A DNA stretch of 64,000 nucleotides from assembly GCA_002914805.1 (NCBI GenBank), contig JXTB01000040.1, forward strand, positions 933,997 to 997,996. Reading direction: 5' to 3'. Made by a program: the position numbers and the translations under genes. The notes under the pieces were generated by a model. It saw nothing but the letters and a program-made list of their open reading frames with translations. It did no database searches and had not been told where the DNA came from. Shown here one piece after another: positions 12,121 through 22,721 of this stretch. Numbering within the stretch: the stretch's first letter is position 1; every line of letters begins with the position of its first letter. Source of the stretch: Parasponia andersonii (taxonomy: Eukaryota > Streptophyta > Magnoliopsida > Rosales > Cannabaceae).

Positions 12121-12725
12121 TGTTGATGTGCGTGAACATGTGGACAGCCATAATAACAATAGTAAATAAAGCAGCCGTAATAATAATAGTAAAAATGACA
12201 GCAGTAATAGCAATAATAAAAAGGAGCAGCCGTAAGAGCAATAGTAAAAAGTGATGTTCTCATTACCTTTCAAGGCCTATAAATAGAGGCTTCATTTCTT
12301 ATTCTCTTCATCTCAAAACTTGGAAGTATTTCAAGTTCTCTCTTCTAATTAAATCCTTTCTTTTCTCTTTATTTATCCTTTCAAAGAGAGTAGAGTTTCT
12401 TTGTGAAAGAAGAAGTTTCAAAGAGTGGCAATGTAAGGTGTAAATGAGAGAATACTTGTGAGAAAACACTTGGGTGTGTTGGAGTCATTGGGTAGAAAAG
12501 AGAAAAATCTATATGATTGTAGAATCTTTTCATATAGTGGAATTCTTTTCTGAGAGACAATGGTTTTCTTTTTTTTTTTTTTCCCTGATTTGAAAGTTTT
12601 TCACTTAAATTCTTGTGTTGTGAGATTGTTTTCTATTCTTTGTTATTATTTCTTTATTATTTTGACATTTTTTTTTGAAGTGAGATCCTAAGAGCGATGA
12701 ATCTGAATCAGTTAGATTCTCAACA
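12121..12725 (+). repeat. 3' LTR of TR-GAG copy A
   Basis: 605 bp, preceded by a purine-rich tract (GAAGTGGAAGAT). Its early part is rich in imperfect TAATAATAGTAA repeats. Confidence 0.88.
12278..12285 (+). promoter_or_regulatory. TATA box in TR-GAG LTR
   Basis: CCTATAAATAG lies about 160 bp into the 3' LTR, in the position expected for the LTR promoter. Copy B repeats it at about 14951-14958. The 5' LTRs have the weaker GTTTATAAAT at the same place. Confidence 0.6.
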
Positions 12726-12844
12726 GAGAAGATTATTATCATTATCAAATCAGACTCAAACTGAGTGATTAAAAGTCACAGGAACGAGTTGAGCTAAGCT
12801 GGACGCCATTGTTGAAGAAGAGGTCCCCATTGAAGCTCCTTAAA
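12726..12844 (-). pseudogene. N-terminal copia gag fragment, duplicate at an assembly join
   Basis: Minus-strand start of the copia gag (ATG 12807-12809, MASSLAQLVPVTFNHS), matching 15404-15522. It ends abruptly at the n at 12845, before the copia 5' LTR that should follow. This points to a contig end. Confidence 0.75.
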
Positions 12845-12845
12845 N
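12845..12845. other. Single n, likely contig join
   Basis: The sequence before the n (10142-12844) is repeated after it (12846-15522). Left of the n, the sequence stops within the copia 5' leader; right of it, it restarts inside the copia gag. That is how two overlapping contigs joined end to end would look. Confidence 0.75.
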
Positions 12846-12965
12846 CCACACCTTGAAGCTGATCTTGCTATGAACAAAAATGAGCTGGAACAGATCGAGA
12901 CCCATCGATGAAATGCAGAAGATTATGACCACGAATAGCAGCAATGACTTGTTGTTTCCAGAGAA
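12846..12965 (-). pseudogene. Copia gag fragment, second copy
   Basis: Nearly identical to 10142-10261 (minus-strand gag, WKQQVIAAIRGHNLL). It ends at the same nested-insertion site, here with the target duplication GAGAA. Confidence 0.8.
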
Positions 12966-13640
12966 TGTTAACGTGCGTGAACAATTGCACAGTAATAGTC
13001 AAAAAAATAATCCGTAAAATATAATATTTTTACTATTTTTTAAGGTTTATAAATACGGGCTTTGTTTCTTATTCTCTTCGTCCTAAAATAATAAAATAAT
13101 TTGAAAGTATTTTAAGTTCTCTCTTCTAATAAAATCTTTTATTTTCTCTTTGTTTCTCTTTTCAAAAAGAGTAGAATTTTTTTGTAAGAGAGGATGTTTC
13201 AAATAGTAGCGGTGTAAGTTGAAAGAATACTTGTGAAAAAGTGTTTGAGTGTATTAGGATCATTGGGTAGAAAAGAGAGATATCTATATGATTCTAGAAT
13301 CTTTTCATATAGTGAAATTTTTTTTTTCTAAGAGTGATTTTTTTCCTGATTTGAGAATTTTTCACTTAAATTCTTCTGTTGTGAGATTGGTTTCTATTAT
13401 TTATTATTATTTTTCTATTATTCTGACATTTTTTTGAAGTGAGATATTGGGAGAGGTGAATTTGGGTCGGCCAGATTCTCAATAAGTGGTATCAGAGTGG
13501 AGTTCTTTAGTGCACTATAGCTTAGTATCAGTCTAAGGATTTCTGTGTAAGGAGGTTGTGTTTAAGTAGGAGCATTTGGACCCTTTAATCTTCTTAGAAA
13601 TTTTCTTAGCGATTTTTTCGAGCTAGAAATACGAAGAGAG

Positions 13641-14350
13641 ATGTTAGAAAATAAGATTTCAATTCCAGTTAGAGCTGATGTGGATAAATTTAATAGGAAC
13701 ATCAATTTTGGCTTGTGGCAAATACAAGTCAGAGATTTATTAATTCAATCATGATTGCACAAGGTTTTGAAAGGTAGAGAGGCTTACAAAGACAAATATT
13801 CTGAAAAATCTAGTATGAGCGATAAAGATTGGGATGATCTGGATGAGAGAGCTACAGGTGTGATACATACACATTTGACCAAAAATATCTTTACAAATGT
13901 GCTTGAAATAATAACAGCCAAAGATCTCTAGAGAAATCTTGAAGAATTGTATCAGGCGAAAAGTATTTCAAATCGAGTGTACCTAAAGGAGCAGTTTCAT
14001 ATATTACGTATGAATGAAGGTACGAAAATTTCTGATCATCTAAGTATCTTGAATGATATTGTTTCTGAACTGGNAAAGATTGAAAATGAAGATAAAGCAT
14101 TGCAATTCATATAGTCTCTTCCACTTGCCTATGAGCATATGAAACCTATTTTGGTGCATAGAAAGGAGATTATGATTTTTTCTGAGGTCACAAGTAAACT
14201 TTTATTTAAAGAAAGAAAGCTGATAAATAGTGGCAGTAATGTTCCATCTGAGAGCTCAACATTGACAATTGATACTAGGAAGAAAAATTCCATAAAAAAG
14301 AATGTTATATGCTGGGGGTATGGATAATCTGGACACCTGAAAAGAAATTG
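13641..14350 (+). pseudogene. Decayed copia-type gag in TR-GAG copy B
   Basis: The frame opens at ATG 13641 (MLENKISIPVRADVDKFN), which copy A has lost. It carries the same two early stops and the same broken zinc knuckle (CWGYG, stop, SGHLKRNC). It also contains an n at 14074 in place of about 13 bases present in copy A. Confidence 0.8.
14074..14074. other. Single n inside gag of TR-GAG copy B
   Basis: Copy A reads CTGG, then 13 more bases, then AAAGATTG; here CTGG-n-AAAGATTG. The n is a small assembly gap, not a base call. Confidence 0.8.
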
Positions 14351-15534
14351 TCAAAAAGATAGAATAGGTTCGGCTAAAAGCTCCAAATCTGGTGATGCTA
14401 CTAACATTGTCTCCTACGATAGAGACAATAATCTTCTCCTTTGATCATGATATGTACATCCTCATGGTATGCCGCTTGCCATGAAAGAGGATGTGTCACA
14501 ATTAGCGGCAGTAAGTTTACACACAGGTATTGGTTTGACATTAATATAAGGTGTGTGCTGAATGATATTGATGGCTAATGGATTCCCAGAGAATCCAAAT
14601 GTGGAGTCAGCACCATAATTATCAGCAAGATTTTTTTGACATAAGTCGAGATAAAAATTTTAGAATTCATCAATTTTTAGTGATATACTCATATGGTAGA
14701 GTATGATTGTCAGTAAAGATAATAATAGCAATATAAGCTATGAGATAAGATGTATATGAAGACATAATTGAAATCAAGTCTTGAAGTAGAAGATTGTTGA
14801 TGTGCGTGAACATGTGGACAGCCATAATAGCAATAGTAAATAAATCAGCCGTAATAATAATAGTAAAAAGGATAACAGTAATAGTAATAATAAAAAGGAG
14901 CAGTCATAAGAGCAATAGTAAAAAGTGATGCTCTCATTACCTTTCAAGGCCTATAAATAGAGGCTTCATTTCTTATTCTCTTTATCCCAAAACTTGGAAG
15001 TATTTCAAGTTCTCTCTTCTAATTAAATCCTTTCTTTTCTCTTTATTTCTCATTTCAAAGAGAGTAGAGTTTCTTTGTGAAAGAAGAAGTTTCAAAGAGT
15101 AGCAATGTAAGATGTAAATGAGAGAATACTTGCAAGAAAACACTTGGGTGTGTTGGAGTCATTGGGTAGAAAAGAGAAAAATCTATATGATTATAGAATC
15201 TTTTCATATAGCGGAATTCTTTTCTCAGAGACAATGGTTTTCCTTCTCGTTTTTTTTTTCTTTCTGATTTGAAAGTTTTTCACTTAAATTCTTATGTTAT
15301 GGATTGTTTTCAATTCTCTGTTATTATTTCTCTATTATTTTGACATTTTTTTTTGAAGTGAGATCCTAAGAGTGATGAATCTGAATCAGTTAGATTCTCA
15401 ACAAAGAAGATTATTATCATTATCAAGTCAGACTCAAACTGAGTGATTAAAAGTCACAGGAACGAGTTGAGCTAAGCTGGACGCCATTGTTGAAGAAGAG
15501 GTCCCCATTGAAGCTCCTTAAAGCTCTAATTCTA

Positions 15535-15693
15535 TGATAAAGAAAATCTTTGAGTAGAAACTGTAATCTGTTTTCATTAATTAAGGAAAATGAGAGTACA
15601 ATTGGTTAAGTATGAGCTGAGCTAAGACTGTTATAACAGAGTAACAAATAGTTGTTACAAGTGTATACGTGGCACAACTAATTCTCTTTAACA
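15535..15693 (-). repeat. 5' LTR of the copia element
   Basis: 159 bp, with TG...CA ends on the minus strand (TGTTAAAGAG ... TTTATCA). It is followed on the minus strand by the degenerate primer site and then the gag start at 15487. Confidence 0.92.
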
Positions 15694-16384
15694 ATAATGA
15701 TGGTGTTAGGAGTTATGGCATATTTTTCTTTCCAGGAAAATACCATTCGAGATTTGCTTTTACATTATCAGAAGAACATGTTAATTTTTGGAAAGTAAAG
15801 CACTTGATGTTTGATTGCATCTTCTTTATTCTTTTCCTGGCTTTAAATAAATAACTATGTATTTTGAAGATAATTTCTTAAGGACCGGTTCTTTTTCTTT
15901 AGCCTAGTATAAGATTTAAGAAAAACTGAGCTTTTTTTTTCCCCCTTTTTGATAAAGTCATCTCTTTTACCTTGTTTTTATGGAAATTGTTCTGATTTGA
16001 TCAGCTTGAAAAAACTTGTGCCCCTCTCAATCTCGTTCTATACTTAGGATTTCTTTGGATTTCTTTTCTGCGTTCATATGTTACATGTTCTTACTAATGC
16101 TAAGAACCTTTACCGTACACATCTAAGCAGTATTAAACAAAACAAAACTACTCATTTTAAAAACTTAAAAGGTTCAAGGAATGCAGAAATTGGAGGAAAA
16201 CGTAGGTGATTTTCTTGAAGATTTCATGAGGAGCATTCTGATTTAATATGCTTCCACCGTCGAGAAACGAAAATCAGAATGTTGTGAAATGTCTTCTAGA
16301 AGTAGTCAATTAGTGATAGCATGCTTAATGGCACCTATATTTGGAGTGGCTAAAGAACATCCGTCTAGTGTATGGTTAGTAGTT
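15694..16384. other. Intergenic spacer between the copia element and the P450 unit
   Basis: Starts with the ATAAT target duplication. The sequence is AT-rich with no recognisable gene; a 61-codon plus frame at 15669-15854 is probably chance. Confidence 0.6.
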
Positions 16385-16764
16385 GCTGTTTTGGACACTC
16401 AGCCATGCATAGATTGGGTTGGAGTTCTATAGACATGGACTTTGGGCTAGTTTTAATCCATTAAGTGGACATGTGTGCATATATCCGCAAAGAAAATCCT
16501 CAAAGATGGGAATATATATTTTAAAGGACTTTATCATATTTTTGGCTAATAGAGGCTTCAAAGTTCCAACTTTTGTCATTAAAGTCATCTGGGGGCTGTT
16601 ATCCATTTGATGAAGCCAAATAGAGTTACATTTTACTTTTTTTTTTCTTAGAGTACGAGAATTAACAATGAAAATAAGAAACTCAAAGTATTAAGCACTT
16701 AATGTGAAATGCAGGACAACAAATTATATTGTGAACGAAAATCAGAGAAGTTTATCTTGATTGT

Positions 16765-17376
16765 TTAAGATGAACAAGAATGAATAACTGGTACAAGACG
16801 AAGAGGTACTTTCTTATGAATGACCGGCCCAAAAATGTCACTCAAGTCCAAATCCTTCCCTGTTTGACCAGGAGGCAAGTTCCAGTCAAACCAGTAAAGA
16901 AGATTAGCCAATACATAATCAATTTCTGCCATTGCGAATATAATCCCAGGACATGCCCTGGAGCCCTCTCCAAATGGGATGATTTGGTTATGGTGACCCT
17001 TGAAGTCAACAGGGTTGTTCACAAATCTCTCTGGGACAAACTCTTCTGACCTTTCCCACAATCTGGGGTCCCTTTTAATGGCCCAAACATTGATCAGAAC
17101 TCTTGTTTTGGCTGGAATGTCATAGCCTTCCAATTTAGTAGCGGTAGTTGACTTTCTAGTAATCAAAACCGGAGCATGTAATATCAAGCTCTCATTGTTG
17201 ACACATTTCAAGTACTCCATCTGAGCAATGTCAGCCTCATCTATCTTTGGTTTGTTCCCCACAACTCTTCTGGCCTCTTCCTGCGCTTTCTTCATCACAC
17301 TTGGATTTTTCGCAAGTTCTGTCATTGCCCATTCCATGACTGATGCACTGTTATCTGTTCCCCCCAGAAACATATC
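16765..17376 (-). pseudogene. P450 pseudogene 1, exon 2
   Basis: The second exon is open for 203 codons, beginning GATATG (DMFLGG) after a TTGCAG acceptor. It spans the I-helix to the C-terminus HSCSS. It differs from its neighbour's exon 2 (47279-47887) by many substitutions, including loss of the ExxR arginine. Confidence 0.9.
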
Positions 17377-17404
17377 CTGCAATGGAGAAAAAGCAATTGT
17401 TAGG

Positions 17405-17429
17405 ATATATATATATATATATATATATG
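17405..17429. repeat. (AT)n microsatellite in P450 pseudogene 1 intron
   Basis: Twelve AT units in the 95-bp intron 17377-17471. They are absent from the intron of the paralogue. Confidence 0.9.
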
Positions 17430-17830
17430 AGTTGTAAGTTTATCTAACTGAGAGAGACCATAGATAAGTACCAAGAGAATTGCTTTCAGATTTTCTCGCG
17501 CAAGATTTATTTCGAGCTGTCCATCTGAAGAGAGAGAAATATATCTACTAGATCTTTCTTATCAGATTGGTCACCAATTTTCTGCTCATGTTCTTCTATT
17601 ACTTCATCAAGTAATATATCAAATGCTTTGACAGTCTCTCCAAGTCTTGCATTGAATCCTGTAAGAATGTTGATCCACCCCAGGTAGGGAACAACATCTT
17701 GAAAGTTGAATGCTCCAATAAGCTTTATTGCCCTCCTTGCCAATTCCCCAAAACTCTCTCTACCATCTTCCCTTGTATACTTCCCACCAAGAGCACATCT
17801 TGAAATCACGTTGCCTGCAATATTGACCAA

Positions 17831-18439
17831 TGACGAGTGTGTAGTTTACTCATAAATTAAGTATTCTCTAAATTCAAATAATTGTAAGTTCTTAAACATT
17901 TGTATTGTTTCTATGTTGTTTTATGTTTTTATTGTAGAAAATAAAAAATTGAGGTTTAATGTATATTTGACACCAAAAAGAAAAAGTTTATGAAGCTATT
18001 AATAATCGAAACGAGACTCGAAGCATCAAAAAGAACTAAAAAGCTCAATCGGATTAGCAGCTAGGTGCCGGCAGTGCCTTAGCTCCAGAACGCTGGCACC
18101 ATGATACTCAGAAAGTGGCACCACCATGCCTCAACACTAGAGACACTGGCGCCACAATGCTAGAAATGGGCACCACTGTGCTAGTTCTTTTTTTAGCACG
18201 CGTAGAAGCCGCATATTCTCCATTTTGCAGCCATATGTCCACACGTTTTTGGCTAACTTTAAGGGTCATTTTCGGCCCTTGATCTAACACCAATCTCTGA
18301 GAGATCGATCCTTTTTGTTACTTTACTAGTTAATTCTAGGTTTTATTAGACTTACTAAATTAGTTAATAGGAAGTAATTATAAATGTTAATTTGGCATTG
18401 GACGTTTATTTCCAATGACTAAATATTTTTCTATTACCA
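17831..18439 (+). repeat. 5' LTR of the LARD-like element, internally deleted
   Basis: 609 bp against 1580 bp in the 3' LTR. The first 460 bp and last 150 bp align; the middle of about 970 bp is missing, with the junction at about 18285 (ATCTAAC next to ACCAATCTCTGAG). Confidence 0.88.
18067..18190. repeat. Hairpin-rich GGCACC/GGTGCC repeat block in LTR
   Basis: Successive short phrases such as GGCACCATGATAC, GGCACCACCATGCC, TGGCGCCACAATGC and GGCACCACTGTGC occur at about 25-40 bp spacing, joined by CTCAGA or CTAGA phrases. Equivalent blocks occur at 21373-21510 and 24930-25045 in the related LTRs. Many units can fold as short stems. Confidence 0.7.
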
Positions 18440-18444
18440 AATTT

Positions 18445-18462
18445 TGGTATTGTTGTTGGAGA
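18445..18462 (+). promoter_or_regulatory. Primer binding site of the LARD-like element (tRNA-Asp type)
   Basis: TGGTATTGTTGTTGGAGA starts 6 bp after the 5' LTR. From memory, it differs from the complement of plant tRNA-Asp at seven positions, all C-to-T or G-to-A. This fits deamination of a methylated ancestral site. Confidence 0.6.
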
Positions 18463-18969
18463 TTGGCATTTTTAGATTATTGTTGATATCGGAAGTAAGT
18501 AGCTTGATTTTAATTTAGGTATTTATTTTTATTTTTCATTTTTTATTTCAATTTTCTTATTATTTGTCTTGTGAGGTACTTGGAGATGGTAGATCGATAA
18601 GTCTTCTTGAGATTTGCTCAACAAGAGTTGGAACTATTTAATTGTGCATGATAGAGATACATAGAGTTGCTCATCAATTTCTCCAATCATGGCTTCTCTC
18701 GGGAATGTTAACTACAAATCTTCTTCAACAACTTATGTCCTGAAACAAGAATGTAAGTAGAAAGAGGAGATGGTGTCGCCTCTTTCCACCAATTATTTGT
18801 CGACGAAGCCTATTAGTTGTTGAAAGACATGACCGATTTTGATTATCGGAGTTAGAATTATCCACTAAGCCACCTTGGTTTAGGTGATAATTCCAACAGT
18901 TCAGTACCATGGTTTGACACTCTGTACATCAAGCAGAGTCTTTTCTTGACCTTGAAGAGCTATTTGCCC

Positions 18970-19395
18970 AATTTTTGGAGGAGCCAAGGTTTCATATAGA
19001 GAAGTTAGAGAGAAAAGAGATGGTCGTAAGAGACACATATGATATATACAATTGTGAAAGCCACCGAGAGGAGACGGGCACAAGTGGGGAAATTTTTGGG
19101 TTATTTGATGATGATTACTCAAGTGAGGAGGAGGTTCAATATAATACTTACGAATCTTAATCTTTTGAGATCCAAGTTATTATGCAACTGGCTATCAAAG
19201 CTCACATTTATGATAATCCTATGGGACTAAAACCTCATCTATTGCCTCTAGTTTTGGTCATTAAAGCCCACCATGCACATGCATCAGTGCTGAATCAAGT
19301 TGAGCGTATGTGCCAAATAATGCTATACATCGTCAAGCTTAAGGGCATTCGAAACCAAGACCCATATGTCGTGTTGTACGATGCGTACTAAAGGC
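18970..19395 (+). pseudogene. Unrecognised decayed ORF in the LARD-like element
   Basis: One frame continues through 18975-19160 (acidic tail LFDDDYSSEEEVQYNTYES), a stop at 19158-19160, and 19182-19391 (IKAHHAHASVLNQVERMCQ). The continuity suggests a former ORF of at least 140 codons. I see no retroviral motif and cannot assign a function. A chance frame is possible. Confidence 0.3.
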
Positions 19396-21141
19396 GGAAG
19401 CCACTCATTGATGAGCTTCCAACTTGTATATACTTACATCCAAAAGATGCAAGGTATTGAGTAAAATCTTACCAACCTGAGTTAGAGCCATATTACCTGG
19501 GGCATCACCTTTGCCAACAACTTTAGGAGGCAAGATTGTCTTCCCTTCTTGGTATGTGTTCTTATTCCCTTATACTTAATTTGATTGAACATTCTTGATT
19601 GTGAGTTTGGGGTGGGAACCTGATTGGTGAATTATTTGTCGAGGCTATTGGCTTTGCTTATGTGTTAGTGGCAATGACTTTTCTTACCATGTCTTGTTTT
19701 CTTTGAATAAATGATTCTACTTGCTTTCCTTTTGCTTATTTGAATAAGTTGTGAGTTTCGATAAGATGAGATGACTTGATATTAATGATGAGTATAGTCA
19801 CTTAGTATTCCTTAGGTCTTTTGAAATGTAATTCATTGAATTATCTTTGTGCTTGACTGCCATTAGTTGAATTTCACTTTTAACTCTCTACATTTGAGCA
19901 CCATGAATCATGATCACTTGACTAATTTGAGCTTTAGAGAATACTTATGTGCATTAGTTAGGCATTGACATCTCATGAGCTCTAGAACCTATTTAAGTGT
20001 TACTTAAGGAAAAATCCTAGGTTAAGTGTCATTAAAGAAAGGATTTAGGCATCTGTTTGGATCGTTTGAACCTATGAAGCTAATCCTTGAAAATTTTATC
20101 CCTAATTAACCCATTTTGAGCCAATTTGACCTATTTCTTTCTTCACCTTCATAGGTGCATTCAAACTATCAAATTAATTCTCATTTCTTAAATTCATCAC
20201 TTATAGGTATGATTGCATTGTACTCTTGTATGATTCATTGAGCATAAATACAAGTTTAGGTTGTACTTGGAGAATTGTTGGTGGATTGGTTTGATATCAA
20301 TAAAAGAAAAGAGAAAGTTGGTACAAATTACGTATTACATTCTGTTCTTTTCAACATTGAGGACAATATTGATTCTGAGTTTAGGGGTGTAATTTATGTT
20401 TCTCTTATTTTTATCACAATCCTTATCTTGTTAAAAATAAATAAATAAAAAATTAAAAATTGGAAAAAAAAGAAAAAATATTTTTTTTAAAAAAAAAGAA
20501 AATAGAAAATAGAAAAATGAATAAAGGATTATGGTTGATTTTGTATCTTTGGTGAATAAACTTATTATGAGAATAATTTTAAGGAAGAAAAATAATGCAA
20601 TGGAGGGATTGCTGAGTCAATTTGTTTTGAGAATTATGCAAGATCCTTGAGTTGTGATGTATGCTTAAGGTGATCCCAGCCGAAAATCACTCTTCTTATC
20701 TATTTTTCACCCTAGCCTTACAATCTAACCCTTGAAAGATCTCTTGATCTTCAATGATACTATAGCCTACTTTAGTAGAGAGTGACTTGAAAAATAGACT
20801 TATGGTAGTTCTAAATTGTATTATTTAGAGATAACTCATAGTCTACTAAGTACATAAGTTTATCCAAAGTTTATTTAGTTAAGTGAGATTTATTATGCAT
20901 ACACTTCATGAGAGGGTCTTGAGTGGAATAAAACTGATGCTTGATATTGAAATTCTAGATACTTTCAATAGTTGCCTTTCATTTGAACTTAGATCATTTT
21001 GGGACTTTGGAAATACTTGCATGGTCGTTGATTCGATGCAAAACTCACACTTTGTCATTTGTATTTTTAGTACTTAATTTGTGTTTATTTTTTTTTCTTT
21101 TGTTTTGCTTGAGGGAAGAAAACATTTAAGTTTGGGGTATT

Positions 21142-22721
21142 TGATGATTGTATATTTTACACACAAATTAAGTCCTCTCTAAGTTTAAATAATTGTAATA
21201 TCTCAGGCATTTGTAGTGTTTTAATGTTATTTGTATTTTAATTGTAGAAAATAAGAAATTGAGACTTAGTGTATATTTGGCACCAAAAAGGAGAATTTAT
21301 GAAGCAATTAATGGTCAAAACAAGGCCTAGAGCATCGAAGAGATCTAAAAAGCTAAATTGGACCAGTAGCTAGGCACCGTGATACCCAAAAAAGGCATTG
21401 AGGTGCCTTGCTCTAGAACGCTAGCACCACGATGCCCAGAAAATGATACCTAGTACCTCAGGACTAGAGACACTGTTACTGTAGTGCTAGAAATAGGCAT
21501 CGTGGTGCTAGTTCATTTTTCAGCATGCGCAGAAACCGCGTTTTCTCCATATTGCAACCACATGTCTACATGTTTTTGGCTAATTTTAAGGGCCATTTTT
21601 GGCTCTTAATCTAACAGTAATGGATGGTTAGATTTCTTTATTTCTTAGGTCATCTAAGTTCCCTTTAAATACACATTTTAGTCTCTATTTTAACAGGTAG
21701 AGAGTTAAAAGAGGAGGCATACATTTGAGAGCTAAAAAACCTAGAGAGAGCTTTGGAGTTGAAATTTGGAGAGGATACTTGAGAGAGATACTTGAAGAAT
21801 TGAAGGCTTGAAGTTTTACCTCCACAAAAGAGTTTTCTCTTCCTCTTTCTCGCCCTAATCTCATTTGAATTTTGTATTGGATATATTGTATAATTTGTTT
21901 GGAATTATAAAATTCTTTATGAGAATAGCTATGGATTCTACTATGCTTGGATTGATTTTCTATATTAGGATTTAATGTACCTTTTTCATAGTTTATTTTG
22001 CGTATTTTGTTAATTGTTGACTTATTTTTCATTGTCAATTCATTTAAATTTCTCCTTGCTTATTGCCTCTAATTTATGTGGCCAAAGAATTAGTTGAACT
22101 TAGGTTGCGATTTTGATACTTGAGAGAGTTTGATTTTATAAACTGGAATTGAAAAATATAGTTTAGATTATTATGAGATCAAGAGGAGACCAACACCTAG
22201 ATAATTAAATTAGAAAATTCTTAAGGGCAAAAACTTAATGAGTGCTTAGATAACTAGGTTAGATAGAGATATCAACTTGGGTACTTGGACATATTATCTC
22301 ATTCAGCGCTCAAGAGAGGGAATAAGGATAGATTAGGTCCATTAATTAGTGAATTTAATGGAATTAATCTAATAATTACTTAATTTGACGAATTTAGGAA
22401 TAATTAGAGGAAATCATACCCTCAGTACATTAGTATATAGTAATTTCTATATTTTATTTACGTAATTCTTTTATCTTTATTTTTATTCATTTTATTCTAA
22501 ATTCATTTAATTTTGATGCTTGGATAAAATTAGGTTATGATAATTTTGGTACTTAAAAATTAACCTAAAATCCAATCTCTGAAGGATCGACCCTTCTTGC
22601 CATTTTACTAGTTAATTCTAGGTTTTACTAGAATTGTTAGGTTAGTTAATAGAAGGAAATTATAAATGTTAATTTAGTATTAGGTATTTATTTTCAACGA
22701 CTAAACATTTTTACATTATCA
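21142..22721 (+). repeat. 3' LTR of the LARD-like element
   Basis: 1580 bp and full length compared with the truncated 5' LTR. It begins TGATGATTGTATATTTTACA after a polypurine tract, carries the GCACC/GGTGC block at 21373-21510, and ends CATTATCA before the ACCAA duplication. Confidence 0.88.

Larger units (their letters stand above)
10262..12725 (+). mobile_element. Gag-only copia-type LTR element (TR-GAG type), copy A
   Basis: An LTR element on the plus strand inside the minus-strand copia gag. LTRs are 10262-10789 and 12121-12725 (TGTTAACGTG / TGTTGATGTG starts, CAATA / CAACA ends). The flanking 5-mers are GAAAA (10257-10261) and GAGAA (12726-12730), one base from a perfect target duplication; copy B shows that GAGAA was the original. 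The primer site TGGTATTAGAG follows the 5' LTR, as in copia elements primed by initiator tRNA-Met. The only coding part is a gag. I see no protease, integrase or RT in the 1.3 kb between the LTRs. This is the architecture named TR-GAG in plants: terminal repeats plus gag, with the enzymes supplied by a partner. Confidence 0.88.
12966..15403 (+). mobile_element. TR-GAG type element, copy B
   Basis: The same gag-only element as 10262-12725, at the same insertion site in the copia gag. LTRs are 12966-13484 and 14795-15403, with flanking 5-mers GAGAA (12961-12965) and AAGAA (15404-15408). The primer site TGGTATCAGAG follows the 5' LTR. It differs from copy A by scattered substitutions and small indels, with a visible divergence of a few percent. 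Sharing one insertion site means both copies descend from one insertion: they are alleles, an assembly duplicate, or a later tandem duplication. Confidence 0.87.
6671..15693 (-). mobile_element. Ty1/copia LTR retrotransposon, defective, with nested insertion
   Basis: Two LTRs of about 160 bp (6671-6830 and 15535-15693) are flanked by a perfect 5-bp target duplication, ATAAT at 6666-6670 and 15694-15698. Domain order on the minus strand is gag, protease, integrase, RT, RNase H, the copia order. A sequence like the initiator-methionine tRNA primer site (TAGAATTAGAGC, 9 of 12 match) follows the 5' LTR on the minus strand at 15523-15534. A polypurine tract (AAGGGAG, minus strand) abuts the 3' LTR at about 6832-6838. 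The gag region is interrupted by a gag-only LTR element. A block of about 2.7 kb carrying that insertion appears twice around the n at 12845, inflating the apparent length to 9.0 kb. The element cannot move by itself. Confidence 0.93.
17831..22721 (+). mobile_element. Non-autonomous LTR retrotransposon (LARD-like)
   Basis: The element is inserted in exon 1 of P450 pseudogene 1, with a perfect target duplication ACCAA (17826-17830 and 22722-22726). LTRs are 17831-18439 and 21142-22721 (TGACGAGTGT / TGATGATTGT starts; ATTACCA / ATTATCA ends). A primer site like that for tRNA-Asp follows at 18445-18462, and a polypurine tract (AAGTTTGGGGT) precedes the 3' LTR. The 2.7 kb interior shows no gag, protease, RT or integrase, only a decayed unrecognised frame near 18970-19390. 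It would need enzymes from another element. Its solo relative sits at 24668-26130. Confidence 0.88.

Noticed and set aside
12002..12263. Minus-strand hydrophobic frames of 75-79 codons
   Set aside because: They are translations of the imperfect TAATAATAGTAA repeats in the TR-GAG LTR.
10142..15522. Two independent TR-GAG insertions in one copia element
   Set aside because: Both copies have the same insertion point and share copia flanks on both sides, so a single insertion was later duplicated or assembled twice.
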